Assembly (NCBI GenBank): GCA_021521415.1
Contig: JAIQDT010009076.1
Location: 37,765-101,764 of the forward strand
DNA from: Bidens hawaiensis
Lineage: Eukaryota > Streptophyta > Magnoliopsida > Asterales > Asteraceae
DNA: 64,000 bases
Direction: 5' to 3'
Part shown: piece after piece, positions 47,242 through 59,292 of the stretch
Position numbering within the stretch: position 1 is the first letter of the stretch
Layout: each line of letters begins with the position of its first letter
The notes under the pieces: generated by a model
What the model was told of the DNA's origin: nothing
Seen by the model: the letters and a program-made list of their open reading frames with translations, nothing else
Databases searched by the model: none
Made by a program: the position numbers and the translations under genes

Positions 47242-48408
47242 ATAGATCGTGTTCAACAGCAACACAAGATGGTTATGCTGTTACAGTGTTTATGGGTTGA
47301 CACAAGATTAAGATCCTTAAATTTTCATTATAAATGATAAAGGCAACTTCTTGTATATATTAACATTTCTTAATTTTTAGATATGGATGTATGAAGTTTT
47401 TCTACTTCTTAGGTGAAGAGCTAAGTATGTAACGTCTCTTCCTCGTTGTTTTGAATGGTTAGAGATGAATGGAATGGTATGAAAAACTGCTTACCCCGTT
47501 GTAGGGGCATCTAAAATGGTACGAGACTTTTGTTTAACTGTTGTACACAACTTTTGATTACAATATTCAACTTTAGTTTAAGTTATATAGGAACCGAATT
47601 TGCAAAAAAAATAAAATAAAATAAAAATAAAAAATATATGGTCTTCAAACCAAAGAGTGGAACACACCTTGGTTAGCTAACGATACATTGATGTACAATA
47701 TAGGACACACTACGGAAATATTCGAAACAAGGAAATTGCCTGGAACTGAATAACAATGAAGCGGGAAACCAAGGCCCCGGGTTAAACAACTCTAGTTTGA
47801 GAGGCGTGTGCAACATGAACGTGTTGCCCAAGGTCAACAATTTGGTGATTACTCATATGTGTATTAAAGCACATTGGCAGAACAAATGGGGCTTGACAAA
47901 CTAGATCAGTTTACCATTGATGTCGATTTGTCTCTTTATACATAATAATGTACGCCAACTGGGTGTCAGACCCCAACCTACAATGGGAAATGCCGGGACG
48001 TGACAATATTGTATCATAGTTCAAAAACACTAATTTAAATTACACGTGTCAAAATCTAAATTATTCAGTTCATATAGAAAGTACGAAAAGCACAAACATT
48101 GTTCTGAAAGAAAGATAACATTACAATCAAAGATTAAAAATAAAAATTGTTCTTTATTCATCATGCAACCTAAGGTATCATCTAAGCTTCAATCACTTCG
48201 TCCAAAAAACTACTCGCGTCATGCGTGAAAACATATAGTTTGTTAACATAAAGTTGAGCAAGTAATTACGTTTTTGTATACACATAATATTGAAAAAGAC
48301 AACTCCTTACGATAAACATGAACTACTATAACTAGCTTAACAATAGTATAAAAAGGGCCATTTCCCTCGTCTTAATGGTAAAATAACTCCGGAGGTGTAA
48401 TATCATAA
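47242..48408. other. Non-coding, possible LTR remnant
   Basis: A minus-strand TGTCACGTCCCGGC at 48005-47992 looks like an LTR start with its body at lower coordinates, but no partner was found. No gene is seen. Confidence 0.35.
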
Positions 48409-48442
48409 TGAGGATGAGGATGAGGATGAGGATGAGGATGAG
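48409..48442. repeat. (GATGAG)n microsatellite
   Basis: About five ATGAGG units in a row. Confidence 0.95.
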
Positions 48443-50068
48443 ATACCCACAACCATAACTAAAAAAAACACATAGTCACATTCGCACGTATAAACTAATT
48501 GAGCAATTGCATATCTACGCAACTAGTGGAATTGTAGTTAAAATTTATCTATTTAAGTTGTGAACGCAAAACGCTCCCAAAATATAAAGGTAAAAAGGGT
48601 GATGTGAATTACTCACCTTAACAAGTGGATTAATGAGGATGAGATAAAGATAACTCTTAGGCCGAAATGTCAAACTCTCCGGGATTCGAAGACAGATTCC
48701 TAGTTGTTAATGATAAACATAATTAATTATAAGCGAAATAATAACAAGACTTATAACAGGTTTGAGATTGATTGGGTTATAAGTAAAATGAAAATGAAAA
48801 TCTTATTAGCTTAATTTTCATAATTATTGTGGTTTTTATTATCATTATTTCTATTATTATGAATTATTTTTTATGAATAAAATAAATAATACTTATTGAA
48901 AAATAGATAAAATATCATGTAATACATATACTTTAACAGGAAGGTTTTAAATGAAAATTTATTATGGACATCTAAGATAGTTAGGATCGTTAAGCAAGAG
49001 TAGTAAAATACTTTTTTATTGTATTTTCTTTTATATAAAGGAGATTTATAAAGGATTATGAGTTATAAAGAAATAAAAATGACCATAACCGGGATCCTGT
49101 TTTTTAAAATAACATTTATCTAATGTTATATATGAGTAATAATATTCAAATTGATTAAAAATTAATTTTAAATAACTAAAACTCAAAACCGGGCTTGGGG
49201 GACTCAAACCCACACCCAGGCTGGTTCTTAGCCTTAAGAAATATGCGCTAGCCCTTTTAACATAGTTATATCATGCAATTGGTTTAATAAATACAGAATA
49301 GCTTGTTCTTCCGCAATTCAAATACAAAGCCTAGATTCAAATCGATCCAATTGATCAACAATTACCCTCTGTCAATCCAAATTGACAGAGGTCTATCATC
49401 AAACGGATAAATCCGAACCCAAAGCAAACAATAAGTACCTTAACTATACACTAATGAATAGTATCAACGATTTAGGGTTTGTGGCTCAAGCACGAGAACG
49501 AAATTGGTCTTATGCGGCTTATGTATTGAAATTAAGTTAGGGGTTTGTGTCGAGGTGCTATGAGGAAGGTGTGGCAAGGTTTAATTGTGTTCTAATCATG
49601 TATTTATAGCGTATTATGGGTGAGGACAGTCACGGTTAGTCAAGTTTTAACGAGTCATCAGCTGTCAATTTGTTAAAGTTTACCACAATTAGAGTATTGA
49701 TGAAACAAGTTTAAGGTAAATAAATGATTTAGTAATATCAATTTCAATGATTATGCCAAAAACTATATAACAAGAAAGAGGTTTGATGGTGGGGATCGTC
49801 GGTGGTGAGAGGGAAGGACAAAGGAGGGAAAAATGTTTGGATAAATTGCAATATAGTCCTTGATTGTAGGTGGTGGGCGTAAAAGTGGGTAAAAGTTTAG
49901 TTAGAGGGTGGTTTCTACACATTTTTCATAGTTATTATCAATAATTAATTAAAAGAAATAAAAAAAATACTTAAACGAATGGGAGATTTGATTGATAATT
50001 TTACCCGAATATGAACTGGGCGGGTAACGATTAAAATATACGAAAACGAAAAACAGAAATGTTACAGC
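48443..50068 (-). mobile_element. Probable minus-strand gypsy LTR, boundaries uncertain
   Basis: On the minus strand TGTAACATTTCTG begins at 50066 directly after the remnant of a gypsy coding end. Further along the minus strand are CTATAAATACATG (about 49606-49594) and a leader-like stretch. This is the expected 3' LTR of the element whose integrase remnant lies at 50069-50870. The far end was not located. It includes a 10-bp hairpin (49366-49391) and a tRNA-like B-box phrase (49198-49210). Confidence 0.45.
49189..49256 (-). other. tRNA-like segment with B-box
   Basis: The minus strand reads GGGCTAGCGCA ... GGTTTGAGTCCCCC, the latter close to the pol III B-box consensus. No full cloverleaf can be drawn with confidence. 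It may be a SINE-like or transposon-borne tRNA fragment. Confidence 0.25.
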
Positions 50069-50870
50069 ATTATTACTTTTGGAAATTTCATCCTGATATT
50101 AGAGATCAAACCGTATAGAAGAGGCGTGGGTACTTAGTCATCATTTGGTCTTCCCGCTGCCAAGTGAACTCGGGGCCACTTTTAGATTCCCACTGAACTT
50201 TGACAGCGGAATATGACTACGCTTTGTTTCTTTGTCCATATAATCCATGATTTCAGCAGGTTTCTCGATAGCGCGCATAGATTCATCAAGTTATACTTCT
50301 TTGAGGGGTATGTAGAGATTCCCCTTGGCTAAGCACTTCTTGAGATTGGAAACGGGAAAAGTCGGATGAACATTGGAGAGCTCTTAAGGGAGATCGAGAC
50401 GATATGAAACTCTACCAACCCTTTCAACGATCTCAAACGGGCAAAGGAAACGAGGAGACAACTTATTCTTTTTACCAAAGAGAACTACCCCTTTCCCGTG
50501 GAGATACTTTAAGGAGAACTCAATCACCAATATTGAACTCGAGAGATTTACGACGCTTATCGGCGTAGCTCTTTTGATGGCTACGAGAGTCAAGAAGATT
50601 TTGACGAATAAGAGAAATCTAATCGCAAGTTTCTTGAACAAGCTCGGACCGGTGATTTGCGATTCACCAATCTCGTTCCAACAAATCGAGGAACGTCATT
50701 TTCAGCCATAGAGAGCTTCAATGGGTGTCATGCCAATACTAGTGTGAAAACCATTATTGTAGGAAAACTCTACAAGTAGTAAGTGAGTATCCCAATTTCC
50801 ATCAAAGTCTAGTATGCAAGGTTTGATGCAAACTATAAGAATGATGGCTGGTAAGAAGATTTTTTTGGAG
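50069..50870 (-). pseudogene. Gypsy integrase C-terminal remnant, heavily frameshifted
   Basis: Minus-strand blocks in changing frames: DFDGNWDTHLLLVEFSYNN, IGMTPIEALYG, SYADKRRKSLEFNIGD, LFGKKNKLSPRFLCPFEIVE and VSYRLDLP, then KKCLAKGNLYIPLKE. This is the C-terminal part of a Tekay-like integrase, similar in plan to the one at 63481-64000. The catalytic core and RT are not found at higher coordinates. Confidence 0.8.
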
Positions 50871-50880
50871 TTACACATCG

Positions 50881-51096
50881 TTGAACAAGAACGAGGGAGT
50901 AGACAATGTGTTCAGGTCGGAACTGATTGTTAGTGGCAATGATGGTTGGATTCATGGTGAGCACATAAATCTTTGGATTTACTACTTGCTAAACCAAAGG
51001 AAAGCAATGGATCGTTGGACCATCTTTCCAATAGAATGGTTAGCCAATGCCAGGACTTGGGACTTTTGGCATCCCGAGGTTGCGACAGAAGAATAG
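50881..51096 (+). CDS. Short ORF, 71 codons, unidentified (possibly Ulp1-like fragment)
   Basis: Encodes a Trp-rich peptide with GWIHGEHINLWIYYLLNQR and DRWTIFPIEWLANARTWDFW. The 'H-I-N-L-W' followed by a W-x-I-F block weakly recalls the N-terminal side of plant transposon-borne Ulp1-like proteases. No catalytic residues are present. Probably a captured fragment and not an expressed gene. Confidence 0.25.
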   Translation: MNKNEGVDNVFRSELIVSGNDGWIHGEHINLWIYYLLNQRKAMDRWTIFPIEWLANARTWDFWHPEVATEE

Positions 51097-51110
51097 CCAC
51101 CTTTCCCTTG

Positions 51111-52990
51111 TAATGACAAGATTGATATAGTAATTTAGTCTTATCTTTTTTTCTTTAATTTACAATTAAATTATTTAATTGTAGTTATATACAGATGAAC
51201 ATTGCCAACACGCATTAATTCCTCGCTTGCGTTGACATGCCACTGATGTACATAAAATTATACATCTTTTTAGTATCAAATAATCTCTAAAAACTGAAAT
51301 TTCTATCAAATAATATAGCTCAGAAGGCTACTTATCACTTTAAAATGCAATTTCAGGTAAACCCAAGCCAGAAACTAAGAAACAAGTGAAAAGACGAAGA
51401 CACATGAAAGAAAACCCAAGAAAAACCTCAACCACGCCCCTGTGCTACAAGAAACACGCCCCCATGCTTCTGAACACAAGAAAAGACAAAAATCTACAAG
51501 AAAAGACAAATATTGGACAAAGAAGCACTGGGCCGTGCTTGAGCCACCATGGGGTCGTGGTCACCTTAAGACAAAAAGAATTAGCACATGTCACTAAAAA
51601 GCACGGGGCAGTACCTCAGGAAGGACGCCCCCCGTGGTGAGTCATCATGTACGATCTGACAGCATTTTATGCAACTAGACACGTGGACACGGGACCGTGC
51701 CTCTAGGGACACGGGGCCATGCCAACTTCCTCAGACTGCCTATAAATAGAGGAGAATGTTGCATTAATCAAGTGTGCTTGAAGAAAATCTCTATACGGGT
51801 TTTTTCTTATAAAAGCACTCACATTACACTTATATTGAATATCTTGTGAAGAGTTTGAAGGCTTGGAGGTTACCATCATCATCAATATCATCATAATTCA
51901 TCATCATCATTTAGAAGGGATTCATCCACATTTGGTTAGATCGTTCTAGTTTAATCATGTGTTTGTTATCATCATCTCTTTTAATGTTTATAACAATGCT
52001 CATTATGAGCTAAACTCCATTTACCATCTAAAATCTATAAAGAAGCTTTGTTTTACTTAATGATTATGTGAAACATGTGGTTTAGTTTGGTATAGTACAT
52101 GGTTATTTTGAAATTGTCCATTGATGAAGAAATGTTTTATCACTTTAACTCAATACATCAAGGTAGATTAAAAATCATTCATGATCACTCATGTTATTGG
52201 AAACTAGAAATGGTAAAAAGAATACTTTGGTAAGTTATTCATGATAAAACATGGATCCCTATGTTTCACTTAAAAATGATGAGATATAGGTTATGATCTA
52301 TTATTCTAGTTTTGTTAATTCTGAAATAACATTGTTAACACGAATGCTTAGGTTTCATGCTAGTTACAGAAATCATATGTTAATGGAATGTGTAATTATA
52401 ACCTAATCTAATAAAACAAGGGGAGGTTGTGTGAGTTAACTACAACCACTCGAAGTTGTTAGAATTGGTATTTGAGAAATCTACGTCAATCCTAATCGTT
52501 CAACTTTACCAACTGCTTGTCTACTTAAATTGACATTCTCGTGGAAGCATGCTATTAAGCATATGATGGACTTGAAAATATGCATGCTATTTTCTATTAT
52601 GTCATAGAATATGTTCACTAAAAAACGAGGAACATAGTCTATCATATATTATTAAGGCAGGTTTATCACATGTTTATATAATAATCATCAAGTAACAATG
52701 GAGTGGATTCTTGATCTTAGATGGTAACCTTCATATAATTGAATTACTCATTTAAAACTGCTCTTCTTGTCACCTATATATTATATATAAGTATTATATT
52801 TTATAAAAAGCTAAAAAAATCAACCTAAGATGATTAAAACTCTCTGATTACATTAAGACGAAGATTCATTATCAGAAACATTTGCGTCCACGAATCAATA
52901 CTTGGTTCTTACCAAAACTATTCAACATATACGATAGGTACACTTGCCTATTTTGTGTGTGTTTAGTTTTAGTAGAAATCACTTTTATAA
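51111..52990 (+). mobile_element. 5' untranslated/LTR-like region of the Athila-like element
   Basis: 51460-51730 has repeated words of the CACGGGGCCGTGC kind, followed by CTATAAATAGAGG (TATA, about 51739-51751) and an LTR-like leader with a CAT-rich microsatellite (51867-51911). An LTR is likely, but its TG and CA ends, primer site and a matching 3' LTR could not be found. The rest to 52990 is AT-rich and non-coding. Confidence 0.45.
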
Positions 52991-53193
52991 ATTTAAAACA
53001 TGATCTTGTGCAAAGTTAAATTTGATTTAATCCCATGTATGTCCTCTACATTCAGACCTGAGCTTGTTTCTCCAATTTCTGTACCAGAACGACTTTTTCG
53101 TCGACGAGCACGTAAACGGACTACAGAAACAGCCGAAACAATCAAAGACGAGTCCGTCGACGCCACGACATCAGAGAAAATCAAACCGAAGAA

Positions 53194-54424
53194 ATGATGG
53201 AAGCGGAAAACAATGAACCAAACATGAGCCAGTATGCCAAGCCAACTCTTCAAAGCTACGACACTGGAGTGGCTCCACCCGATATCACCGAACAGTTCGA
53301 AATCAAATTAAGCACCATTCATATTGTGGAAAATTTAGTTCAATTTCATGGTATTCTCGACGAATACCCTCTTTCTCATATATCTCGATTCTTACGAATC
53401 CGTGGAACCTTTAAAATTCAAAACTGTTCAGAAGATCAGATCAGATAAAACTCAAACTCTTTCCTTTCTCTCTAAGGGGTCAAGCCCTATAATGGATAGA
53501 ATCCCTTCCTTCTGGTTCCGTCTCCAACTGGGACCGGATGGTTGAACAGTTTCTCCTCAAATACTTTCCGCCTGATAAAACTTCCAAGTATCAAGCCAGC
53601 ATTACCGGATTCTGGACCGATGATGATGAGTCGTTACACGCAGCATGGGAGAGATATGAAAGTCTTCTAAGGAGATGCCCACATCATGGACTGAGCGTAT
53701 GGTTGCAAGTACAAACTTTTTTTGACACTCAATCAGGTCAAAACAAACAGGCCATCGACCAAGTCGCGGATAGAGACTTGGGATCGAAATCACCTAACGA
53801 ATGATTTGAAATCATGGAGAAGGCAACAAAGAAGAGTTTCGCCTATAACCCACCAAGATCTACACCAACACATAAAGGAATGCACCACGTCGATTCCAAC
53901 ACTCTTGTCACCGCACAACTTGAAGCCCTTTCTAAAAAAATCGAACAAATTCAAGCTGAACTATCAAAAACCAAAATCACATGTGACACCTGTGGAGGAA
54001 CTCATAAGACGAGTGACTTCAAACAAGTCATTATGGCTATGGAAAAAGTTGTCTTCATCGCCCGTCAAAACCACGCTTTCAGCAACAGCTACAATCCAGG
54101 TTGGAGAAACCATCCGAATTTCAGTTGGAAAGACGGAGGTAACACTCAAACCCTACCAGGATTCGAAAAGAGACCGATGAATCAATCCTTCCAGCCTTAA
54201 CCTCAGTTCCAAGAACAAAGTTCCAGTAACCATCAAAATCCAAGCTACTCAAAAACTGAAGAAATGTTGATCCAAATCATGACAAAGACAAATGAAGCAG
54301 AAAAGAGGCTGACTCAAGAGCTGTTGATATCAGCAGAGTATTACTAAAGCATGAAGCTGACCTTAAAAGTCAACAAGCATCATTACAGAAACTAGAAACT
54401 CAAATCGGAAGAATTGCCCAACAA
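53194..54424 (+). pseudogene. Athila-like gag, frameshifted
   Basis: From ATG 53194: ITEQFEIKLSTIHIVENLVQFHG, a diverged Athila gag start, to EDQIR. The frame shifts several times and continues with MVEQFLLKYFPPDKTSKYQ, DDESLHAAWERYESLLRRCP and HHGL. A zinc-knuckle-like CDTCGG follows in the 53814-54200 frame, then a Gln-rich coiled-coil-like stretch (SQQASLQKLETQIGRIAQQL) that leads into pol. At least three shifts are needed, so no gag protein can be made. Confidence 0.75.
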
Positions 54425-55417
54425 TTGTTTGAAAGACCACCTGGCACTCTTCCAAGAAACACAATCATAAATCCAAATGCAACAGCTAACACTATTACAC
54501 TAAGAAGTGGCACGGCCATTGTTGCCTCGCCACCTTCAGAACCAGTTATGAAGAAGGGAGCCCATGACAAAACGCATGAGATATTGATTCCAACAGGCAC
54601 CGTACAACCTAAGGAACCAGTTCGAACATATGTTCCACCTATTCCATACCCTGAATGGCTGAAACATGAGATATTGGAAGCTCAATATGGGAAGTTTTTA
54701 GAACTCTTCAAAAAACTCTACATCAACATCACTTTCGTTGAAGCCATTGCTCAAATGCCGAAATATGAAAAATTTCTCAAAGAAGTACTGACAAACAAGA
54801 GGAAGCTGGAAGAGATCTCACATGTCAACCTCAGTGAAGATTGTTCAGTTGTCCTCCAAAACAGGCTGCCACCAAAAATAACTGATCTAGGGAGCTTTAC
54901 TATCCTTTGTCTCATAAGAAATTTGTCTGTTAGCAATGCCCTGGCTGACCTAGGAGCTAGTATTAACTTAATGCCTTATGCGGTTTTTGCAAAACTAGGG
55001 ATAGGAGAACTAAATCCCACCCGCATGAGCATTCATTTAGCTGACCAATCCGTTAAATATCCTCGGGACATTGTTGAAAATATGCTTGTAAAAATTGACA
55101 AATTTGTTTTACCTGTAGATTTTGTAATTCTAGATATGGTAGAAGACAAATATGTACCTCTGATTTTAGGAAGACCCTTTCTAGCCACTACAAAGGCTAT
55201 TATTGACGTTTGCACCGGCAAACTCACTCTCAGGGTCAATGATGAGGCTATCACTTTTGATGTAGGAAAATCTTTGCAACATCCGCAACATCATGATGAC
55301 ATGTTATATTGTGTTGACATCATCGATTCTATCGTGAGTTGCTATGTGCGGAAATCTTCCATTAACACCCCGCTAGAAACACAAATCTTAACTGATGACA
55401 TCACTAAACCCACCTAA
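54425..55417 (+). pseudogene. Athila-like protease region (open, 330 codons)
   Basis: The longest surviving frame of the element. It contains TANTITLRSGT, a Pro-rich linker, PYPEWLKHEILEAQYGKFLE and the aspartic-protease-like ADLGASINLMPYAVF (Asp in DLGAS), then VDFVILDMVEDKYVPLILGR, as in Athila-type retroelements. It stops at 55417 before the RT. Confidence 0.8.
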
Positions 55418-55539
55418 GAACATGATAATCTCATATCTATTTAGAAACATCAAAAATTGTATGTAAGATTACTAATGCAATGAAAAATCAAAACCGCCAA
55501 TCGAAGAACCACAAGCCTTAGAACTAAAAGAACTACCAG

Positions 55540-56455
55540 ATCATCTCGAATATGCCTTTCTAGAAAAAGACTCTCAACGCCCATTGAGTATTTCATCTCA
55601 CCTTTCTAAAGAAGAGAAAGACGAGCTTCTTAAGGTTCTCAAAAACCATAAGAAGGACATCGCATGGAAGATCATGGATATCAAGGGCATCAGTTCTTCC
55701 TTTTGTACTCACAAAATCCTTATGGAGGAAGAATACAAACCCGTGGTTCAACATCAAAGACGTCTCAATACCAACATGCAAGATGTGGCGAAGAAGGAAG
55801 TAATCAAACTCCTTGATGCAGGATTTATCTACCCAATCTTAGATTCGCCTTGGGTTAGTCTAGTTCAAGTAGTACCCAAGAAGGGAGGAATGACAGTTGT
55901 AACTTATGAGAAGGACGAGCAAATCCTAATGAGGAACATCACAGACTGACGAGTTTGCATTGACTACCGGAATCTCAAAGCGCCACAAGAAAATACCATT
56001 TTCCACTTCTTTTTATCGACCAAATGCTTGAACGTTTATCAGGAAAGTGCTACTGTTTTCTTGATGGATTTTCCGAATATTTTCAAATTCCAATTTTTCC
56101 TGAAGATCAAGAGAAAACCGCCTTTACATGTCCGTATGGAACCTTCACCTACCGAAGAATGCCATTTGGACTATGTAATGCTCCGGCCACCTTCCAACGT
56201 TGCATGGTGGTCATCTTTCATGAAATGATCGAATACTCTATGGAATATTTCATGGATGACTTCTCAATCTTTGGAGACTCCTTCGTTCATTGTCTGAAAA
56301 ACCTAGACAAAATGTTAGCTAGGTGTGAAGAAGTGAATTTAGTACTCAATTGGGAAAAATGCCACTCTATGGTCAAAGAGGGCATTGTTCTCGGTCCTAA
56401 TATATCTCAAGCAGGACTAGAAGTTGATATGGAAAAAAATCAAAACCATCTCTAA
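55540..56455 (+). pseudogene. Athila-like reverse transcriptase, broken
   Basis: SISSHLSKEEKDELLKVLKN, KKDIAWKIMDIKGIS, HQRRLNTNMQDVAKKEVIKL and FIYPILDSPWVSLVQVVPKK, then a stop at about 55949. A separate frame gives MLERLSGKCYCFLDGFSEYF, PYGTFTYRRMPFGLCNAPAT and the catalytic FMDDFS, ending at 56455. The frame shift lies between 55990 and 56024. Confidence 0.85.
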
Positions 56456-57326
56456 ACTTCCACCACCAACTTCAGTCAAGGCCATTAGAAGTTTTCTAGG
56501 TCATGCAGGATTCTCTCGTCGTTTCATAAAAGACTTCTCCAAAATTTCTAGACCTATAACTAAACTTCTAGAAAAAGGCACACCATTTGTCTTCTCTGAA
56601 GAATGTGTTGTGTCGTTCAACATATTAAATTACAAACTTGTCAACGCACCAATCATGACTACACTCGATTGGACCCTTCCATTCAAGATCATGTGCGACG
56701 CAAGTGACTTTGCAGTTGGAGCCGTACTCGGACAATGCAAAGAAAAAAATTTTCACCCAATTTACTATGCTAGTAAAACTCTTAATGATGCACAAGAAAA
56801 TTACACCACAAGATAAAAAAAGTTATTAGCAGTAGTTTTTGCCTTTAAAAAATTTAGATCTTACCTACTTCTTTCCAAAACCATAGTTTACACCGACCAT
56901 GTCGTCATACGCTACCTCTTCAACAAGCAAGATGCAAAACCCATACTTATCTGATGGATTTTACTACTCCAAAAGTTCGATATAGAAGTCAAGGACAAGA
57001 AAGGAGCAGAGAATAAAGCCACAGACCATCTTTCACGCTTAGAATGCTCAGCTTCGAAAGAACATCACGAGGAAATTATCAATGATAATTTTACACATGA
57101 ATTTCTCATGCATATCCAAGCAGTTATGCAAGAGGAGGATGATAGTCCTTGGTTTGCCGACATCGCAAACTATTTAGCCTGTAGAATCCTAAGAAAAGGG
57201 CTAACTCATCAACAGCAGAAGAAATTCTTCTTCGACCTTAAGTTCTATTTCTGGGAAGATCCATACTTGTTTAGGATAGGTGCTGATCAGCTTGTTCGTA
57301 GGTGTGTATCAGGAATGAAGCAGTAG
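56424..57326 (+). pseudogene. Athila-like RT end, RNase H and linker, broken
   Basis: RSFLGHAGFSRRFIKDFSKI and the RNase H block MCDASDFAVGAVLGQCKEKN, YYASKTLNDAQENYTTR (stop at 56816), then LLAVVFAFKKFRSYLL and TDHVVIRYLFNKQDAKP. A TGA near 56955 follows, then DHLSRLECSASKE and an integrase N-terminal linker to a stop at 57326. Confidence 0.85.
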
Positions 57327-58431
57327 ATATCCTCAAACACTGCATGAAGAACCTAATGGAGGTCACCACAGTACCGCCACCACGGTCAGGAAAGTGTTTG
57401 ACGCAGGATTTTTCTGGCTTACCATATATAAGGACACACATGCTTTGATCCACGCATGCGATTCTTGTCAAAGAGCCAGAAATATCTCAGCAAAAAATGA
57501 GATGACTCAAAAAGGCATTCAAATTTGTGAAGTCTTTGATGTTTGGAATATAGATTTCATGGGCATGTTCCTTAACTCATTCGGGAATTAGTACATCCTT
57601 GTAGTAGTCGACTGCGTGTCTAAATGGGTAGAAGCTAAAGCTCTTCCCACAAATGATGCTCGAGTAGTTGTACGTTTTCTGAAAAAGTTATTTTCACGTT
57701 TTGGTACTCTGAAAGCCCTAATTAGCGACAGAGGTACTCACTTCTGTAACGCTCTAATAGACAAAGTCTTAGCAAAATATGGAATTTACCACCGATTGGC
57801 AACACCATATCACCCACAGACTAGTGGGCAAGTAGAGTTCTCGAATCAGGGGATTAAGAGGTTCCTCGAAAGAACTAAAGGAATGAATCGCAAAAATTGG
57901 GCAGAAAAGTTAGATGACGCTTTGTGGGCCCTTAGGACAGCTTACAAAACCCCCTTAGGAACGACACCCTTCAAACTCATATATGGGAAAGCATGTTATC
58001 TACCAGTAGAACTAAAGCACAAAGCCTATTGGGCTCTCAGAGCAGTGAACTTTGATCTAATTTCTAACGGTAAAAACCGGGAGGATCAAATTCACGAGTT
58101 AGAAGAACTAAGGGCACTGGACTATGAAAACTCCTGGTCATACAAAGAAAAGACTAAACGTTTACACGACGCCCATTTGAAGGGAAACAAAAAGTTTCAA
58201 GTTTGCGATCGAGTGATGTTATATAACACACGTTTACATCTTTTCCCAGGAAAACTGAAATCTCGTTGGACAGGTCCATACATCATCAAATCAGTTTTTG
58301 ACTATGGGACAATTGAGATCTCAAATTCTAATGGCCACAAGTTCAAAGTCAATGGACATCGGTTAAAACCATACATCGATGGGCCATTCGGTGATGTTTC
58401 GGAGGTAGTAATCCTCTGCCCAAACCAATAA
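57327..58431 (+). pseudogene. Athila-like integrase, one frameshift and one stop
   Basis: Zinc-binding part: ALIHACDSCQRARN. Core: WNIDFMG (first Asp), a TAG near 57590, then VDCVSKWVEAKALPTNDARV, LISDRGTHFCN (second Asp), ATPYHPQTSGQVEFSNQGIK (Glu) and WALRTAYKTPLGTTPFKLIY. The C-terminus has LFPGKLKSRWTGPYIIKSV and HRLKPYIDG. The last 271 codons (57616-58431) are open. Confidence 0.88.
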
Positions 58432-58539
58432 AGATGCAAGGGTCTGGCCAAGACCTTCGTTAAACTAGTCTTTGTAAATATGTTCTGTTATTTTCCAAAA
58501 AAAAAATAATAATATTTATTAAGTGTCTAAAACATGGGG

Positions 58540-59100
58540 GCGTGCTCCTAGAAGCACGGTCCCGTGCCACAAAGTGCGGGCTGAAATCTTCGCTGAAAAA
58601 ATCTCTGTCAGACTGCTTTGTAACAGAATTGTCAGACCAAAAACACGGAGCCGTGCTTCACCAAGCACGGGTCCGTGCCTGACTGTTGGTTAGCTATAAA
58701 AGGCACCTCTTGCCAATGTATTCCTTGCACCAACCTAAACACAAACACTCTTCCCTAAGATCACAACATGCCTACTGAAATGAAAGAAGAAGTCTCCGTT
58801 CCTCGTCAACCGAGGAACATATCCAAAACGGAGATTTTGATGAAATTACAAGAACTCGTCGAAGAACTCACCGAGATGAATCTCCTTGCGGAGATACGTC
58901 TCATTCAACTCACCGAATCTGTAGAAAGTATGAAAATGGAGCTTCGGGACATCAACGAACAACTTCAATTTCAAGTTCTTTGATTCACATACTTTCCTCC
59001 GCCCGGACCATTCGACGGAGGAGAACCCTTCAGTGGGATGTAGAGACTTTAGTTTTCTGTTGTCATTTGTAAACAAGTGAACTAGGCACAATGTGTTAGA
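58540..59100 (+). other. Block 1 downstream of Athila pol: CACGGG words, TATA box, small ORF
   Basis: Words such as GAAGCACGGTCCCGTGCC (58552-58569) and CAAGCACGGGTCCGTGCC (58661-58678) precede CTATAAAAGG (TATA at 58695-58700). The small ORF starts at 58768, about 73 nt after the TATA box. The order resembles the presumed U3 at 51460-51751. Confidence 0.55.
58768..58983 (+). CDS. Small coiled-coil-like ORF 1 (71 codons)
   Basis: Encodes MPTEMKEEVSVPRQ, then a leucine/glutamate-rich helix (EILMKLQELVEELTEMNLLA, IRLIQLTESVESMKMELRDI) with heptad-like spacing. No signal peptide or membrane segment. It resembles ORF 2 at 59482 in its first residues and helix, so the two are paralogous. It lies where Athila elements may carry a third (env-like) gene, but this is not an env protein by visible features. 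Its role is unknown. Confidence 0.5.
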   Translation: MPTEMKEEVSVPRQPRNISKTEILMKLQELVEELTEMNLLAEIRLIQLTESVESMKMELRDINEQLQFQVL

Positions 59101-59292
59101 ACCATCGGGCTTAACCCGATTAAATTAATGTTTTAGGAAAACCGGGCTTTTCCAGTATTTGTGTTAGGACTTTTAAATTCAATGAAAAGTAATTTTTAGG
59201 ATAATCAAATAGTTAAAATAACATGCTAAACATCATTCTAAATATCCCGGCTCTCGCGTTTGCTGAAAAATCAAAGAAAATTTTAGTGACAA
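59101..59292. other. Spacer between small-ORF blocks
   Basis: Contains ATGTTTTAGGAAAACCGGGC and a late AAATTCAATGAAAAG run. A similar phrase, ATGTTTTAGGAAATTTGGGA, follows ORF 2 at 59878, supporting duplication of the whole block. Confidence 0.5.

Noticed and set aside
49189..49256. A functional tRNA gene on the minus strand
   Set aside because: There is a B-box-like phrase but I cannot fold a full cloverleaf, and the anticodon arm is not convincing.
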